DNA from: Bacillus aquiflavi
GTDB lineage: Bacteria > Bacillota > Bacilli > Bacillales > Cytobacillaceae
DNA: 64,000 nucleotides
Assembly: GCF_019915265.1 (NCBI RefSeq)
Contig: NZ_CP082780.1
Location: 1,302,001-1,366,000, forward strand
Direction: 5' to 3'
Positions within the stretch are counted from its first letter, which is position 1. Each line of letters opens with the position of its first letter. Both the position numbers and the translations under genes were made by a program. The notes under the pieces were generated by a model. That model saw nothing but the letters and a program-made list of their open reading frames with translations, ran no database searches and was not told where the DNA came from. Shown here piece after piece: positions 39,090 through 47,751 of this stretch.

Positions 39090-40493
39090 CATTAGCGTTG
39101 CATAAATAAGGACGGAATATTCTGTAAATAGACCAGTGTTATTTTTTGCTAAAAGAACAAGGGCTAAACAAAGGTGCTCTGTCCATTTGGTAAAAATATA
39201 CATTTAATACTTAGGTGACAGCAACTGTGTATGTGTTTACGGACTTGCTCTATTATCGAATTTGCGAATCCAAATGTAAGCAGGCTTCCAAAGTGCTGCC
39301 TTTAACCAACGACTAATCCGGAGTAGGGCTTTTTTGCTTTTCATCTCCAGTTGGATTAGAACATTTAGACAGTAGGCAATGAGTGCAAGATAAATTTTGA
39401 TTCTGAATCGCTGTTTCACCCATACCATAAAAGTGTTTGATCTTTACATGCTGTTTTAGCCATTTAAAAAACAGTTCAATCGCCCAACGTTGACGATAAA
39501 TTTCGCTGACTTCGTCAGGTTCTAAATCGAAGCGATTCGTTATTAACCTAAGAATGTTTCCTTTTGTGTCCTCAACTTCAAGGAGGCGGAAGACATTCTC
39601 TGTACGATTTTGAGTAGAGCCAATGTAAACCATTCTATCTGATAGAACAGTAGACTTTTCAGGAACCGAAAAGGATTCTACCTCACGAATGACGGCGTTT
39701 TTCTTTAATCTTGATACAAAGAAGTAGCCATCATCCATCATTCGATCGAACCGTTCGTAATCAACATATCCGCGGTCAAACACATACATGGCTTCCTTAT
39801 CATCAACGAGAATTTCCAATTGATTTCTGTCATGTTCTTTGGCTGTTGTAATGACTGCTTTTTCAGGGTATACAGTATCATTATTCATGAACACAAGTCG
39901 CAAATGCAGCTTGACACCAGCTTTTGTTTTGCGGAATTTTGCCCACTTATAATTCGTCAGGTTTAATGGAAGTGTACTGGAGTCGATGATTTTTAATGGC
40001 ATATGCTTTCCGTTTTTAAAGTGAATTTTCTTTTATTTGGTGCACAAGCTCCAAAAATAATCGGGAAAGAATAGCTGGATTGACTTCATTGTTTTTTCTT
40101 GATAATTGAGATTTACTGATTGATTCAAAACCTAAGGCTTTTTGAAGTGGATCATGAATCAGTGCGTCACTCATTTCTTCCAGACTCTCGAATCCTTGTA
40201 ATTGAGCAAGCAACATAAGCTTTATGTAGGCTACAGTTGTCAGTTTTTTCGTATAATGATCTTGCTTACTTTCTTCTATTTGTTCAAAAAGTATTTTTGA
40301 GTTTATAGGTGTTATCCATTTACCAAATGATGATTTTAGTGTATTCTTGTCCATATCGGTTATCCTTTACTATTGGATTTGGACAGGGAATCACCTGTAC
40401 TTCCATTGTAAAGGATTTTTTATTGCTTAAAAATTAATTACTAACTATTAGGAATCTTCATAACCTTCAATATTCATTAATGCAACGCTAATG
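39090..40493 (-). mobile_element. IS4-family insertion sequence, copy 1
   Basis: The element is 1404 bp with terminal repeats CATTAGCGTTGCAT at the left and its complement ATGCAACGCTAATG at the right. It is flanked by the 9-bp duplication TAGAAAAGA (39081-39089 and 40494-40502). A nearly identical copy lies at 57070-58474. The transposase is frameshifted. Confidence 0.93.
39237..40354 (-). pseudogene. IS4-family transposase, copy 1, frameshifted
   Basis: Starting at 40354 (MDKNTLKSSFGKWITPINSK), the frame is lost at 40026-40029, where this copy has four Ts and copy 2 has three, and again at 39395-39398 (four Ts against three). The middle part has the DDE core and the IS4 signature Y-(2)-R-(3)-E-(6)-K in IYRQRWAIELFFKWLK. 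With both extra bases removed a full-length transposase of about 370 aa results. Confidence 0.88.
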
Positions 40494-40755
40494 TAGAAAA
40501 GATTGTCCTAATTGTTTTGATGATGAGCTTAGGTATATTCTTATTAAATATTTAGATGAATCGGAGAGACTACTATTAGAATGTGATACTTGCGGATGGA
40601 CAGAAAATATAGATGGTAGTAAATATAAAGGACAAATTGGTGAAGTTTTTCCAGCCGGTAAAAAAGAAATACTTAACTTAATGGATAAATTAACTAGTTA
40701 AAGTAAAAATTGTCTATTTAAGAGAGGGACTTGACCAATAAGCCCCTAAAATAAA

Positions 40756-40802
40756 GCAGGTGGAGAAAAACAAAACATCGTTTTTCTCCACCTGCTTTTA
40801 TA
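40756..40802 (+). terminator. Strong terminator after the split immunity gene
   Basis: GCAGGTGGAGAAAAAC (40756-40771) and its complement (40780-40795) form a 16-bp perfect stem, followed by TTTTATATTTT. Confidence 0.93.
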
Positions 40803-40821
40803 TTTTGATCGTTTTCTTTAA

Positions 40822-40974
40822 AGTGACTGGCGGATACTAGCTACTTTCAAAAGAATTTTAAGTCATTGCCAAAATCCCGAACTATATGAATTGTATTCAA
40901 ATACACCAATTCCACATCATGTAAAAGATTGGTTGACGAAAAAGGGAATAAAATTTACAGAAATATTAGATTAA
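40822..40974 (+). pseudogene. Orphan toxin tail before a third immunity gene
   Basis: A short open frame without a start ends NPELYELYSNTPIPHHVKDWLTKKGIKFTEILD and stops 15 nt before the next gene. The size, ending and position match the last residues of a polymorphic toxin tip whose body has been lost. It is probably a displaced cassette end. Confidence 0.5.
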
Positions 40975-40989
40975 TAAAGGAGAATTATT

Positions 40990-41427
40990 ATGGCTATTCA
41001 AGCATCAATGGATATTTATTTAAATGAAAAAAAAGATGGCACATACACTTATGATGCTATATTTAGATTACTAAAAGATACAGGTTGGGGGAATAGGGAA
41101 AGTTCCCTATATACAGTTTTAATGCCAAATGATCAAGATGATTTTAACTGGATAGATTTTTCAGAAGATGAGCAAAAAGTAATTAATATATTAAAAATCA
41201 AACAAGAATTGAATGAAGTAGGTGGTATTGAACTCATTTTTGATAATTCAAGTATCGGTATAAATTTACTCTTATATCCAGAATGCAGAATTTCGGTTAT
41301 ATTTTCTATAAATAGAAAAGTTATTATGGAACAAATAACAGATGCAAATTGGTATTTTGAAAAATTAATTTTATCTTTAGAAAATAAATATTATATTGAA
41401 AGCTTTGAATTTACCCAAACTATGTAA
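40990..41427 (+). CDS. Probable immunity protein, third cassette
   Basis: The 145-aa soluble protein (MAIQASMDIYLNEKKDGTYTYDAIFRLLKDTGW...) has an AAAGGAG site and an intact frame. It follows an orphan toxin tail, as immunity genes do. I do not recognise its family; no membrane segment or signal peptide is seen. Confidence 0.6.
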   Translation: MAIQASMDIYLNEKKDGTYTYDAIFRLLKDTGWGNRESSLYTVLMPNDQDDFNWIDFSEDEQKVINILKIKQELNEVGGIELIFDNSSIGINLLLYPECRISVIFSINRKVIMEQITDANWYFEKLILSLENKYYIESFEFTQTM

Positions 41428-41826
41428 GTGTTTAGATTCCAGATAATACTTTATTAAAAAGAATTAGAAAATCAGATACAAATACCGGAATGAAAAGAAT
41501 TCAGGATGCTTTTAAGCAAAATACAAATAACGTAACTTGATGGTACTTATGCTGATTAACTAGAAGTCAATCAGAAGAAATTTTATCTAAAGCAACAGGA
41601 AAATATCCGAATACGGAATATATAAACTCGTAATTCTATATCATTTGGTGACAAACTGTTAGACCGCATTTACATTCAAATCATAAATTTCATACTCCTT
41701 TATTTTGACATAACAACTCTAGCGATTGTCTATATCTCTACTTTACCAGGAACAAAAAGTAAAACGAAAATAAAAATTGTTTATGATGAATTAGAAAATA
41801 TATGGACTGTATATCCTGTTAAATAG
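41428..41826 (+). pseudogene. Degenerate toxin-tail fragments
   Basis: No open frame survives, but pieces in different frames read IPDNTLLKRIRKSDTNTG and MKRIQDAFKQNTNNVT near the left end, and KTKIKIVYDELENIWTVYPVK before a stop at 41824-41826. The last looks like the end of a toxin tip. The stretch is best read as another eroded cassette. Confidence 0.4.
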
Positions 41827-42179
41827 TGAGGTAGAAAATAAAGAAGGGAAAATTTAATCAAAAAAATTTATGGAAAAAAACGGTGACTTTGCTATAAATA
41901 AATTAAAGGATTTTCTATTATCTGAAATTAATAAGATACCTTGGAAGAGACGAAAAAAAATTTTTAAAAAGTAAAGATGGTGAAGAGAAAAAATTTATTT
42001 AAGGAATATTTGTATAGTGGTAATAAATACAAAGGAACTTTGCTGGATGGCAATCAATATTTGATAAAAAAAGAAAATAATCAAGCAATTGTAATTGATT
42101 CAGTATCAGAAGAGTATTCAAATGATTATAAATACACTAGATTTCAATTACCTGTTGAAGATTTAATATATGTTATTAA

Positions 42180-43711
42180 CTCAACTTTCGCAGCCCAAAT
42201 TAGGCAGGTACGCCTTGATATAATTAGGCAATCCGGCAAACCATTGTTGTAGTTGACTTTTGATTAACTTTTTGAATTTCTTATTTGTTTTTTCCAAGGC
42301 ATCTTCAAGAAGCTCGATAAGTTGTTGAAGTGCAACAGCCCAATCAAGCTCATTTATTTCGTCACAAAGTTCGTAAAACATACCACCAAGTGTGCGGTCA
42401 TCTGTGCTGCAACGATTTTGCCATGATAAAAGAATATATCTTGCAAATACAATGGTTGTATGGCTTATAAGTGAATCATAAGACCTGCCTTGAAATTCCT
42501 TTTGTAATTTTAGTAGCGATTTTGTAGCCTTGAAAAAGACTTCAATATCCCAGCGCATCCCATAAATTCGTATGATTTCTGTCTCTGTTAACGTGCAATC
42601 TGTGCTTAAAATGGCTAACCATTCACTTCTTTTGTTACGGTTTCGGACGAATACAACTTTTACCTGGACACCATTTGCCATCGTTGTACGAATGGAGCGC
42701 AAGATGTTTTTATTTCCTGATGTAGGTGTCGCTAGGCGGTAAAGTTCTTTTAACCCGACTCGCTTTTCATTTACTAGATAACGTTGATTCGTGGCCTTAA
42801 CCATACCGATGACATCGATGCCTTGTTTCACGATAGATTGAATAAGGGGTTGTTGGGTAAACCAACTGTCCATTAACACGTAAGAAGCATCAATTCCTGC
42901 AGAGAAAGTGCTCGGGAAATCATAGATGGTATCTGTTCTGGCGCAGTTTGTAGTGCTTCTACACGTCTTTTATAACCTAAAGTGCGTTTGTCTACTTTAT
43001 CCGAGATGTCATTTATTCTAGACTTCTTTGAGCTTAATAACGAGAAATCAATTGGCATGAAGGTAGCACCATCAGACCAGCCTAGCGTAAGCATACGAAA
43101 GCCTTTATAAAAACGCATTTTATGAGATGCATGGTCAAAACAGCGCGCAAGCAATTCCACCTTTTTACTACGGTTTCGTTCATATGAAGAATCATCAATG
43201 ATCAATACTTTTGGACGGTCACTTTTGGTCAAGCGATTGATTTTATAAATAGTTGCTGTGCTTAGTAAAAGTAAAAATCGACGCCAAGAAAATTTGGAAT
43301 GATTTAAAAAGCGATAAATAGTATCTTTCTCGGGAAGGTTTTCAGATTTCTTACTCTCGAGTAGACGAAACCAATTTTTTTGTTCAAATATCAAACAAAA
43401 AACAAGCTTGAAAAGATATGCACAAGAGAACCCGAAGTCTTTTGTAATTCCAGCATTCCATAAGTGTTTAAGGATCTGTAATTCATTAAATGCAGATTTC
43501 AAATCATTTGGTAGTTGATTATTTTGGTCATTATTCGCTATCATAGTAGGAGGCACCTCATCTATTTGGTAGTTTTTTCTCGACAATTAAACTATACCAA
43601 AGGTTGGGGTGTTTTTCTTTTATAAATACTTTTGTCAAGCAACATAATGAAGTACTGAATGTCTTATACCGGATAACGATTATATGTTATTTTTACACTG
43701 CGAAAGTTGAG
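42180..43711 (-). mobile_element. Second type of IS4-family insertion sequence
   Basis: About 1.53 kb, with ends CTCAACTTTCGCAG (42180-42193) and CTGCGAAAGTTGAG (43698-43711). GTTATTAA occurs on both sides (42172-42179 and 43711-43718), so the exact boundary is uncertain by one base. It is unrelated in sequence to the other IS4-type element of the window. Confidence 0.85.
42181..43586 (-). pseudogene. IS4-family transposase, frameshifted
   Basis: The first part (MSRKNYQIDEVPPTMIANND..., 43586 to 42890) contains the first Asp in VLIIDDSSYERNRSKK. The second part (42879 to 42181) has LMDSWFTQQPLIQ and the YREK signature in IYGMRWDIEVFFKATK. The two overlap out of frame in a TCTCT stretch near 42900, where a two-base gain or one-base loss separates them. 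The rejoined protein would be about 465 aa. Confidence 0.85.
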
Positions 43712-43752
43712 TTATTAATAATAAAAATTTGATATTAAAAGGTTTATCATAA

Positions 43753-44204
43753 TGTTTGATAATTTACGATCAACTAAAAATAGATTAGATAATTAGCCAC
43801 TAACATAGTAAAACCTGTTCATACTTATGTTCATTTATCGAATATTAACGACTACTTTTAAAGAGGATATAACTTCCAAATGTATACCCAAATGAAGTCC
43901 TTATTTCTTGTAAATTACTTAAATATTTTCTAATTATGGCGGAAAAGTGGATCTTTCTTCAGATTCTTGTCTATTCATATAGCGAGTCCCTCAATCTCTC
44001 TTTCTCGATCATCTAGTTGCGGGATAGTATATCTTACAATTATAATCTTTTATTCTTCAAACGGGATTCTCCCATTCTTTTCGGGCTTTTATGTTTATAT
44101 TTCAATTTTCAGCTAGAGGAGCTTTCGATCTAAAAAATTTTCTTCTCAAACATATCCTTTTCCCACCATTTTCTATATATAAAGGGTGAAGGGAGGTGAA
44201 GGAA
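43753..44204. other. Gap after the toxin island
   Basis: About 450 AT-rich bases with no gene I can support. It separates the eroded toxin island from the intact DUF1659/DUF2922 pair. Confidence 0.5.
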
Positions 44205-44423
44205 ATGGCAGAAGCGAATTTACTAGATTCTAGGCTTAGACTTGTGTTTGAAGCTGGGGTGGATGATGACGGCAAGCCGATTTTTAAGGCGAAAACTTTT
44301 AACAATATTAAAAAGACGGCCGGAGCAAATGAGCTTTATGAAGCAGCCCAAGCAATTTCAGCGCTCTGTAACTATTCACTAGATTCAATTGAGCGCAGTG
44401 ATAATTATGATATTGTCGGTTAA
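44205..44423 (+). CDS. DUF1659 small protein
   Basis: The 72-aa product (MAEANLLDSRLRLVFEAGVDDDGKPIFKAKTFNNIK...) is a DUF1659 member. ATG 44205 is 7 nt after GGGAGGTG, better placed than GTG 44196. It is followed by a DUF2922 gene, its usual partner in Bacillaceae. Its function is unknown. Confidence 0.88.
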   Translation: MAEANLLDSRLRLVFEAGVDDDGKPIFKAKTFNNIKKTAGANELYEAAQAISALCNYSLDSIERSDNYDIVG

Positions 44424-44461
44424 ATGTCGCAAAAACAAAATGGGTGAAGGTGGTGAGTGAA

Positions 44462-44680
44462 GTGGTAAAGACGCTGGAACTTCAATTTGAGACGGAAGCT
44501 GGAAAAACAGCGAGCTTATCAGTGGAGAGTCCAAAAGAACCGATTGAAATTTCTGCTCTTAAAGAGGCAATGGAGAAAATTATTAGTTCAAACGTATTTT
44601 ACACTGATAATGGTCATTTTACAGCAATAAAGGGAGCACGGGTTGTTGAGCGGAATATCATTGAATATGAAGTTGTTTAA
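44462..44680 (+). CDS. DUF2922 small protein
   Basis: Starting at GTG 44462, 8 nt after AAGGTGG, the 72-aa product (M)VKTLELQFETEAGKTASLSVESPKEPIE matches the DUF2922 pattern. The longer frame from 44444 adds residues not seen in the family. It forms a pair with DUF1659. GGCCGGTT with AACCGGTC after the stop (44688-44711) can form a hairpin. Confidence 0.88.
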   Translation: MVKTLELQFETEAGKTASLSVESPKEPIEISALKEAMEKIISSNVFYTDNGHFTAIKGARVVERNIIEYEVV

Positions 44681-44881
44681 CTAAAAGGGCCGGTTTTTTT
44701 TGAACCGGTCTTAAGTCATATTTAGAAAATAACTGTCCTCAGCCTGGATCAATGTGCCGAGCAACGAAGCGAAGTAGAACTGTCGTTAATAGTCTACCAA
44801 AAGGGATACAAAAATTTGTTCCATGTCTTTTATAAGAAATGAATGTATAACTAAATGGAAGAGGGAGGGTGGGCAAATAAA

Positions 44882-45215
44882 TTGAGAGAGTTAGAGGTAA
44901 CACTTTTAACATTAGAGAAGCAATTGATGTATGATCGAATGAACGATTTTAAAACGATTTTATCGAAGGATTTTCTGGAATTTGCTCCATCAGGTAAAGT
45001 GTATAATACGTAAACGATGAGGGTCCACGACAGATTCCATTTATCATTACGGACTTCCGTGTAAAATTATTATCGCAGAACATTGCTCATGTGACCGATC
45101 AAACGGAATCAAAGTTTGATTGATGGGTTCAAATCATTGAGAAGCTCTATTTGGCGCAACACAATGGCGTCTTTATTTTCATCAAGGAACACGGACGATA
45201 TAGATGGATATCTTC
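44882..45215 (+). pseudogene. DUF4440 (NTF2-like) protein, broken
   Basis: From TTG 44882 the frame reads RELEVTLLTLEKQLMYDRMNDFKTILSKDFLEFAPSGKVYNT and then stops at 45013. Pieces in other frames continue the family pattern: ITDFRVKLLSQNIAHV, then FKSLRSSIWRNTM and GVFIFHQGTRTI-like residues. At least three lesions are needed to explain this. DUF4440 proteins are small NTF2-fold proteins of unclear role. Confidence 0.7.
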
Positions 45216-45334
45216 AAAAAAAATACTTTTTATTATTTTATCTAGAACTTCAATAGTTTAAAGCTTTTTTAACAACTATATCGCTGAATGGGCTTTTAGT
45301 TTGATTAACATAAAATACATAACTTTATGATCGA

Positions 45335-45368
45335 GTTCGCCTTTAGGCGGATTTTTTTTTTTTTACCT
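45335..45368 (+). terminator. Terminator upstream of the MerR-type operon
   Basis: CGCCT and AGGCG form a short stem (TTCGCCTTTAGGCGGA) followed by a run of about 13 Ts. Confidence 0.75.
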
Positions 45369-45439
45369 CTTTCAATTCACTAAATGTTGATCGGGGTTAG
45401 GATGATCTTTATGTTTCATAAAAACATATTTAAAAACAA

Positions 45440-45470
45440 TTGACTTTCACGTTACGTGATACTTTATAGT
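45440..45470 (+). promoter_or_regulatory. MerR-type promoter and operator
   Basis: -35 TTGACT (45440-45445) and -10 TATAGT (45465-45470) are separated by 19 bp, the long spacing MerR-family activators work on. The spacer holds the palindrome TCACGTTACGTGA (about 45447-45459). The regulator gene starts 25 nt downstream, so it should control itself and the linked protease. Confidence 0.85.
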
Positions 45471-45495
45471 ATGTACGAAAGGAGGCGCAGACTTA

Positions 45496-46248
45496 GTGAA
45501 AGTAAAAGAAGTGGCAGATTTAGTTGGGATTAGTGTTCGTACACTACATCATTATGATGAGATTGGATTGTTAACTCCAAACGAAATAACCGAATCAGGT
45601 TATCGCCTTTATTCCGAAAAAAATCTTGAGCAACTGCAGCAAATTTTATTTTTTAAAGAACTGGGCTTTTCATTGAAGGAAATAAAACATATCATTAACA
45701 GTCCTACGTTTGATCGAAAGGAAGCATTGATTTTACAACGGAAAATGTTGCTTGAGAAACGGAATAGAATCGATAAAATGATTGTCACGATTGATAAAAC
45801 AATTAAACATATGATGGGAGAAATTCAAATGACAAAGGAAGAAAAATTTGCGGGGATTCACTTTAGTCATAATCCATATGAACAGGAAGCTCGTGAACGT
45901 TGGGGCGATCAAACTGTTGATCAAACAAATGCGAAGTTAGCGAAAATGTCTAAAAATGAACAGAAGCATTTATCTGAAAGATGGCAGCTGATTTTTCAAA
46001 AACTCGCCCTTCTTCTTGATCAATCTCCTGACAGTCTAGAAGTTCAAGCGGCAATAAAAGAATGGTATGTTTTTTTAAATGAACATTTTGGTCAATACTC
46101 TCTCGAGGCATTTAATGGATTAGGTCAACTTTATATTGACGATGAACGATTTACTAAAAATATTGATAAATATGGAGAAGGCTTAGCGAAATTTATGAGT
46201 GAGGCAATGAGCGTCTTTACGGTTAAAGGTAGGGGCGACAATGGATGA
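45496..46248 (+). CDS. MerR-family regulator with TipAS ligand-binding domain (Mta/TipA-like)
   Basis: The 250-aa protein has an N-terminal MerR winged helix (VKEVADLVGISVRTLHHYDEIGLL), a coiled-coil dimer helix (about 75-110) and a C-terminal TipAS domain (about 120-245, ending RFTKNIDKYGEGLAKFMSEAM). TipAS domains bind thiopeptide or other drugs; B. subtilis Mta has the same layout and activates efflux genes. GTG 45496 follows AAAGGAGGC by 10 nt. An in-frame ATG opens the TipAS part, as in TipA genes that make a short form. It is coupled to the next gene by a 4-nt overlap. Confidence 0.92.
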   Translation: MKVKEVADLVGISVRTLHHYDEIGLLTPNEITESGYRLYSEKNLEQLQQILFFKELGFSLKEIKHIINSPTFDRKEALILQRKMLLEKRNRIDKMIVTIDKTIKHMMGEIQMTKEEKFAGIHFSHNPYEQEARERWGDQTVDQTNAKLAKMSKNEQKHLSERWQLIFQKLALLLDQSPDSLEVQAAIKEWYVFLNEHFGQYSLEAFNGLGQLYIDDERFTKNIDKYGEGLAKFMSEAMSVFTVKGRGDNG

Positions 46249-47138
46249 AAATAGTTATTGAAAATACAATCGAACAATATGAAAAATTATTTTCTATTGA
46301 AACAGAAAGAGAAAACTACTTTCGGTATTCAATGATGAAGCCTTTTGAAAAAATGTGGAACATGATTCATGTTCCTTTAGAAGCGAAACAGCCTAATGGG
46401 TACGATGTGATCATGGCTACTAAAATGCTTGGATATTTGGATGTATCGGATACGACTATTGGCAAAAAAGCGTTGGACACTTTTAAAGAAATTCAAGCGC
46501 TTCAAATTGTACATGACACTTTAAATCACTTAGTTCATTTTATTCAACAAAACAATTTATATATCAATGCTGATCAACTAACATTTGGATTGTATATTGC
46601 TGATCCGCAAAAGCTAAAGCTGCAAAAAGGTTATTGTGGCTTTGGGGGAATTCCAGGTTTTATTCAAGTAACAATGTATCCTTATTCATACAATATTCCG
46701 AGACTTCCTGCTCTAATTGCTCATGAGTTTCATCATAATGTTCGTTTTTCATATTTTGATTGGGATCATGGGAATGTTACTGTCGGTGATTATTTGATTA
46801 TTGAGGGGTTAGCTGAATCATTTGCAAAAGAACTTTATGGTGAAGAGCTTTTAGGACCTTGGGTCACTTCTGATAAAGAAGATTTGCAATACTCGATTGA
46901 AGTCATGAAAGATGTATTAAATGTTAAAGGATTTGCTGAAGTGAGCAGCTACATGTTCGGTGATATGTACGCAATAGAACAAGGATACGAACCTGTTGGT
47001 TTATCACCATTTTCCGGCTATGCAGTAGGATATGAAGCAGTGCAATCTTTTATGAAAATGAACCATGTAGGGATAAAAGAAGCTACATTACTTAGTACAG
47101 AAGAAATAATCAATCATTGCCCATTGTTTTCTAAATAA
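46245..47138 (+). CDS. DUF2268 putative zinc metalloprotease
   Basis: The 297-aa protein has the zinc motif HEFHH (PALIAHEFHHNVRF, about residue 165) and a downstream Glu in IIEGLAESFAKELYG, the gluzincin arrangement of DUF2268 proteins. It lacks a signal peptide. The start overlaps the regulator's stop (ATGA at 46245-46248), so a drug-responsive regulator and a protease are translated together. The substrate is unknown. Confidence 0.88.
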   Translation: MKIVIENTIEQYEKLFSIETERENYFRYSMMKPFEKMWNMIHVPLEAKQPNGYDVIMATKMLGYLDVSDTTIGKKALDTFKEIQALQIVHDTLNHLVHFIQQNNLYINADQLTFGLYIADPQKLKLQKGYCGFGGIPGFIQVTMYPYSYNIPRLPALIAHEFHHNVRFSYFDWDHGNVTVGDYLIIEGLAESFAKELYGEELLGPWVTSDKEDLQYSIEVMKDVLNVKGFAEVSSYMFGDMYAIEQGYEPVGLSPFSGYAVGYEAVQSFMKMNHVGIKEATLLSTEEIINHCPLFSK

Positions 47139-47415
47139 TCTTTTAAAGACGTTGATCAAAACGATAAGGTACACAAATTCGCTTCAAGTCAATCCCAAGA
47201 TATTTATTAAAAAATGGTAAATGTTTTACTTTTTTCATGAACCTTCCTTGACTTTAACGAAAAAACATGGTAACTTATAAGGAGCCGTTTTGCATCGGAT
47301 AGATTAAAAAGTAACACTTATTCAATATTTTGTTGAGTAATGGATACAAAGCTATACGTTGTAAAAAATGGTTAATATTTACACACGGCAAAATGCCGTA
47401 AGGAGGTTTTTTTTA

Positions 47416-47616
47416 ATGAAAAACGGTAAAGTTAAATGGTTTAACAGTGAAAAAGGCTTTGGATTTATTGAAGCTGAAGATGGAAACGACGTATTTGTTC
47501 ATTACTCTGCAATTCAAACTGAAGGTTTCAAAACTTTAGAAGAAGGTCAAGAAGTTTCTTTCGACGTTGTTGAAGGAGCTCGTGGACCACAAGCTGCTAA
47601 CGTAGTTAAAAAATAA
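47416..47616 (+). CDS. Cold shock protein
   Basis: The 66-aa protein ([34 protein letters not shown]...) is a single cold shock domain with the RNA-binding motifs KGFGFIE and DVFVHY. AGGAGG (47401-47406) precedes the ATG. The B. subtilis paralog CspD also begins with NGKVKWF, but paralog assignment is unsure, so no symbol is given. A TTGACT (47248-47253) upstream would give a long 5' leader, as is common for csp genes. Confidence 0.95.
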   Translation: MKNGKVKWFNSEKGFGFIEAEDGNDVFVHYSAIQTEGFKTLEEGQEVSFDVVEGARGPQAANVVKK

Positions 47617-47639
47617 TAGGTTATCCTATAAATGAACAG

Positions 47640-47670
47640 TCTAGCCAATTGGTTAGACTTTTTTTTATAT
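47640..47670 (+). terminator. csp terminator
   Basis: GTCTAGCC and GGTTAGAC form a stem around AATT and are followed by eight Ts. Confidence 0.9.
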
Positions 47671-47751
47671 TGTCAATGTCAGTTATAGTTAATGTTCTTT
47701 TGTTATAATGGTAGAGAGTGTGAGATGAACGAGTTGAAAGAGGTGCTTGGC

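Larger units (their letters stand above)
38755..40701 (+). pseudogene. Immunity gene of the second toxin tip, split by IS4-family insertion
   Basis: The frame starts at ATG 38755 after AGGAGG and reads MENSNPIDTQLLNEFYFLIK...WDMVTIYSRKD before the insertion at 39090. Removing the IS and one copy of the 9-bp duplication TAGAAAAGA joins it exactly in frame to CPNCFDDELRYILIKYL...CDTCGWTENIDGSKYKGQIGEVFPAG, ending at TAA 40699-40701. The restored protein would carry a zinc-ribbon-like Cys pair set (CPNC and CDTC). As sequenced, only a truncated N-terminal part is made. Confidence 0.82.
41977..43752 (+). pseudogene. Fourth immunity-like gene, split by an IS4-family element
   Basis: The frame from ATG 41977 reads MVKRKNLFKEYLYSGNKYKG...FQLPVEDLIYVIN up to the insertion. 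Removing the element and one GTTATTAA copy joins it in frame to NKNLILKGLS and a stop at 43750-43752. No good ribosome site precedes 41977. The original start may be near 41870, where another frame encodes MEKNGDFAINKLKDFLLSE, linked through one or two frameshifts. Immunity function is inferred from place and size only. Confidence 0.6.
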
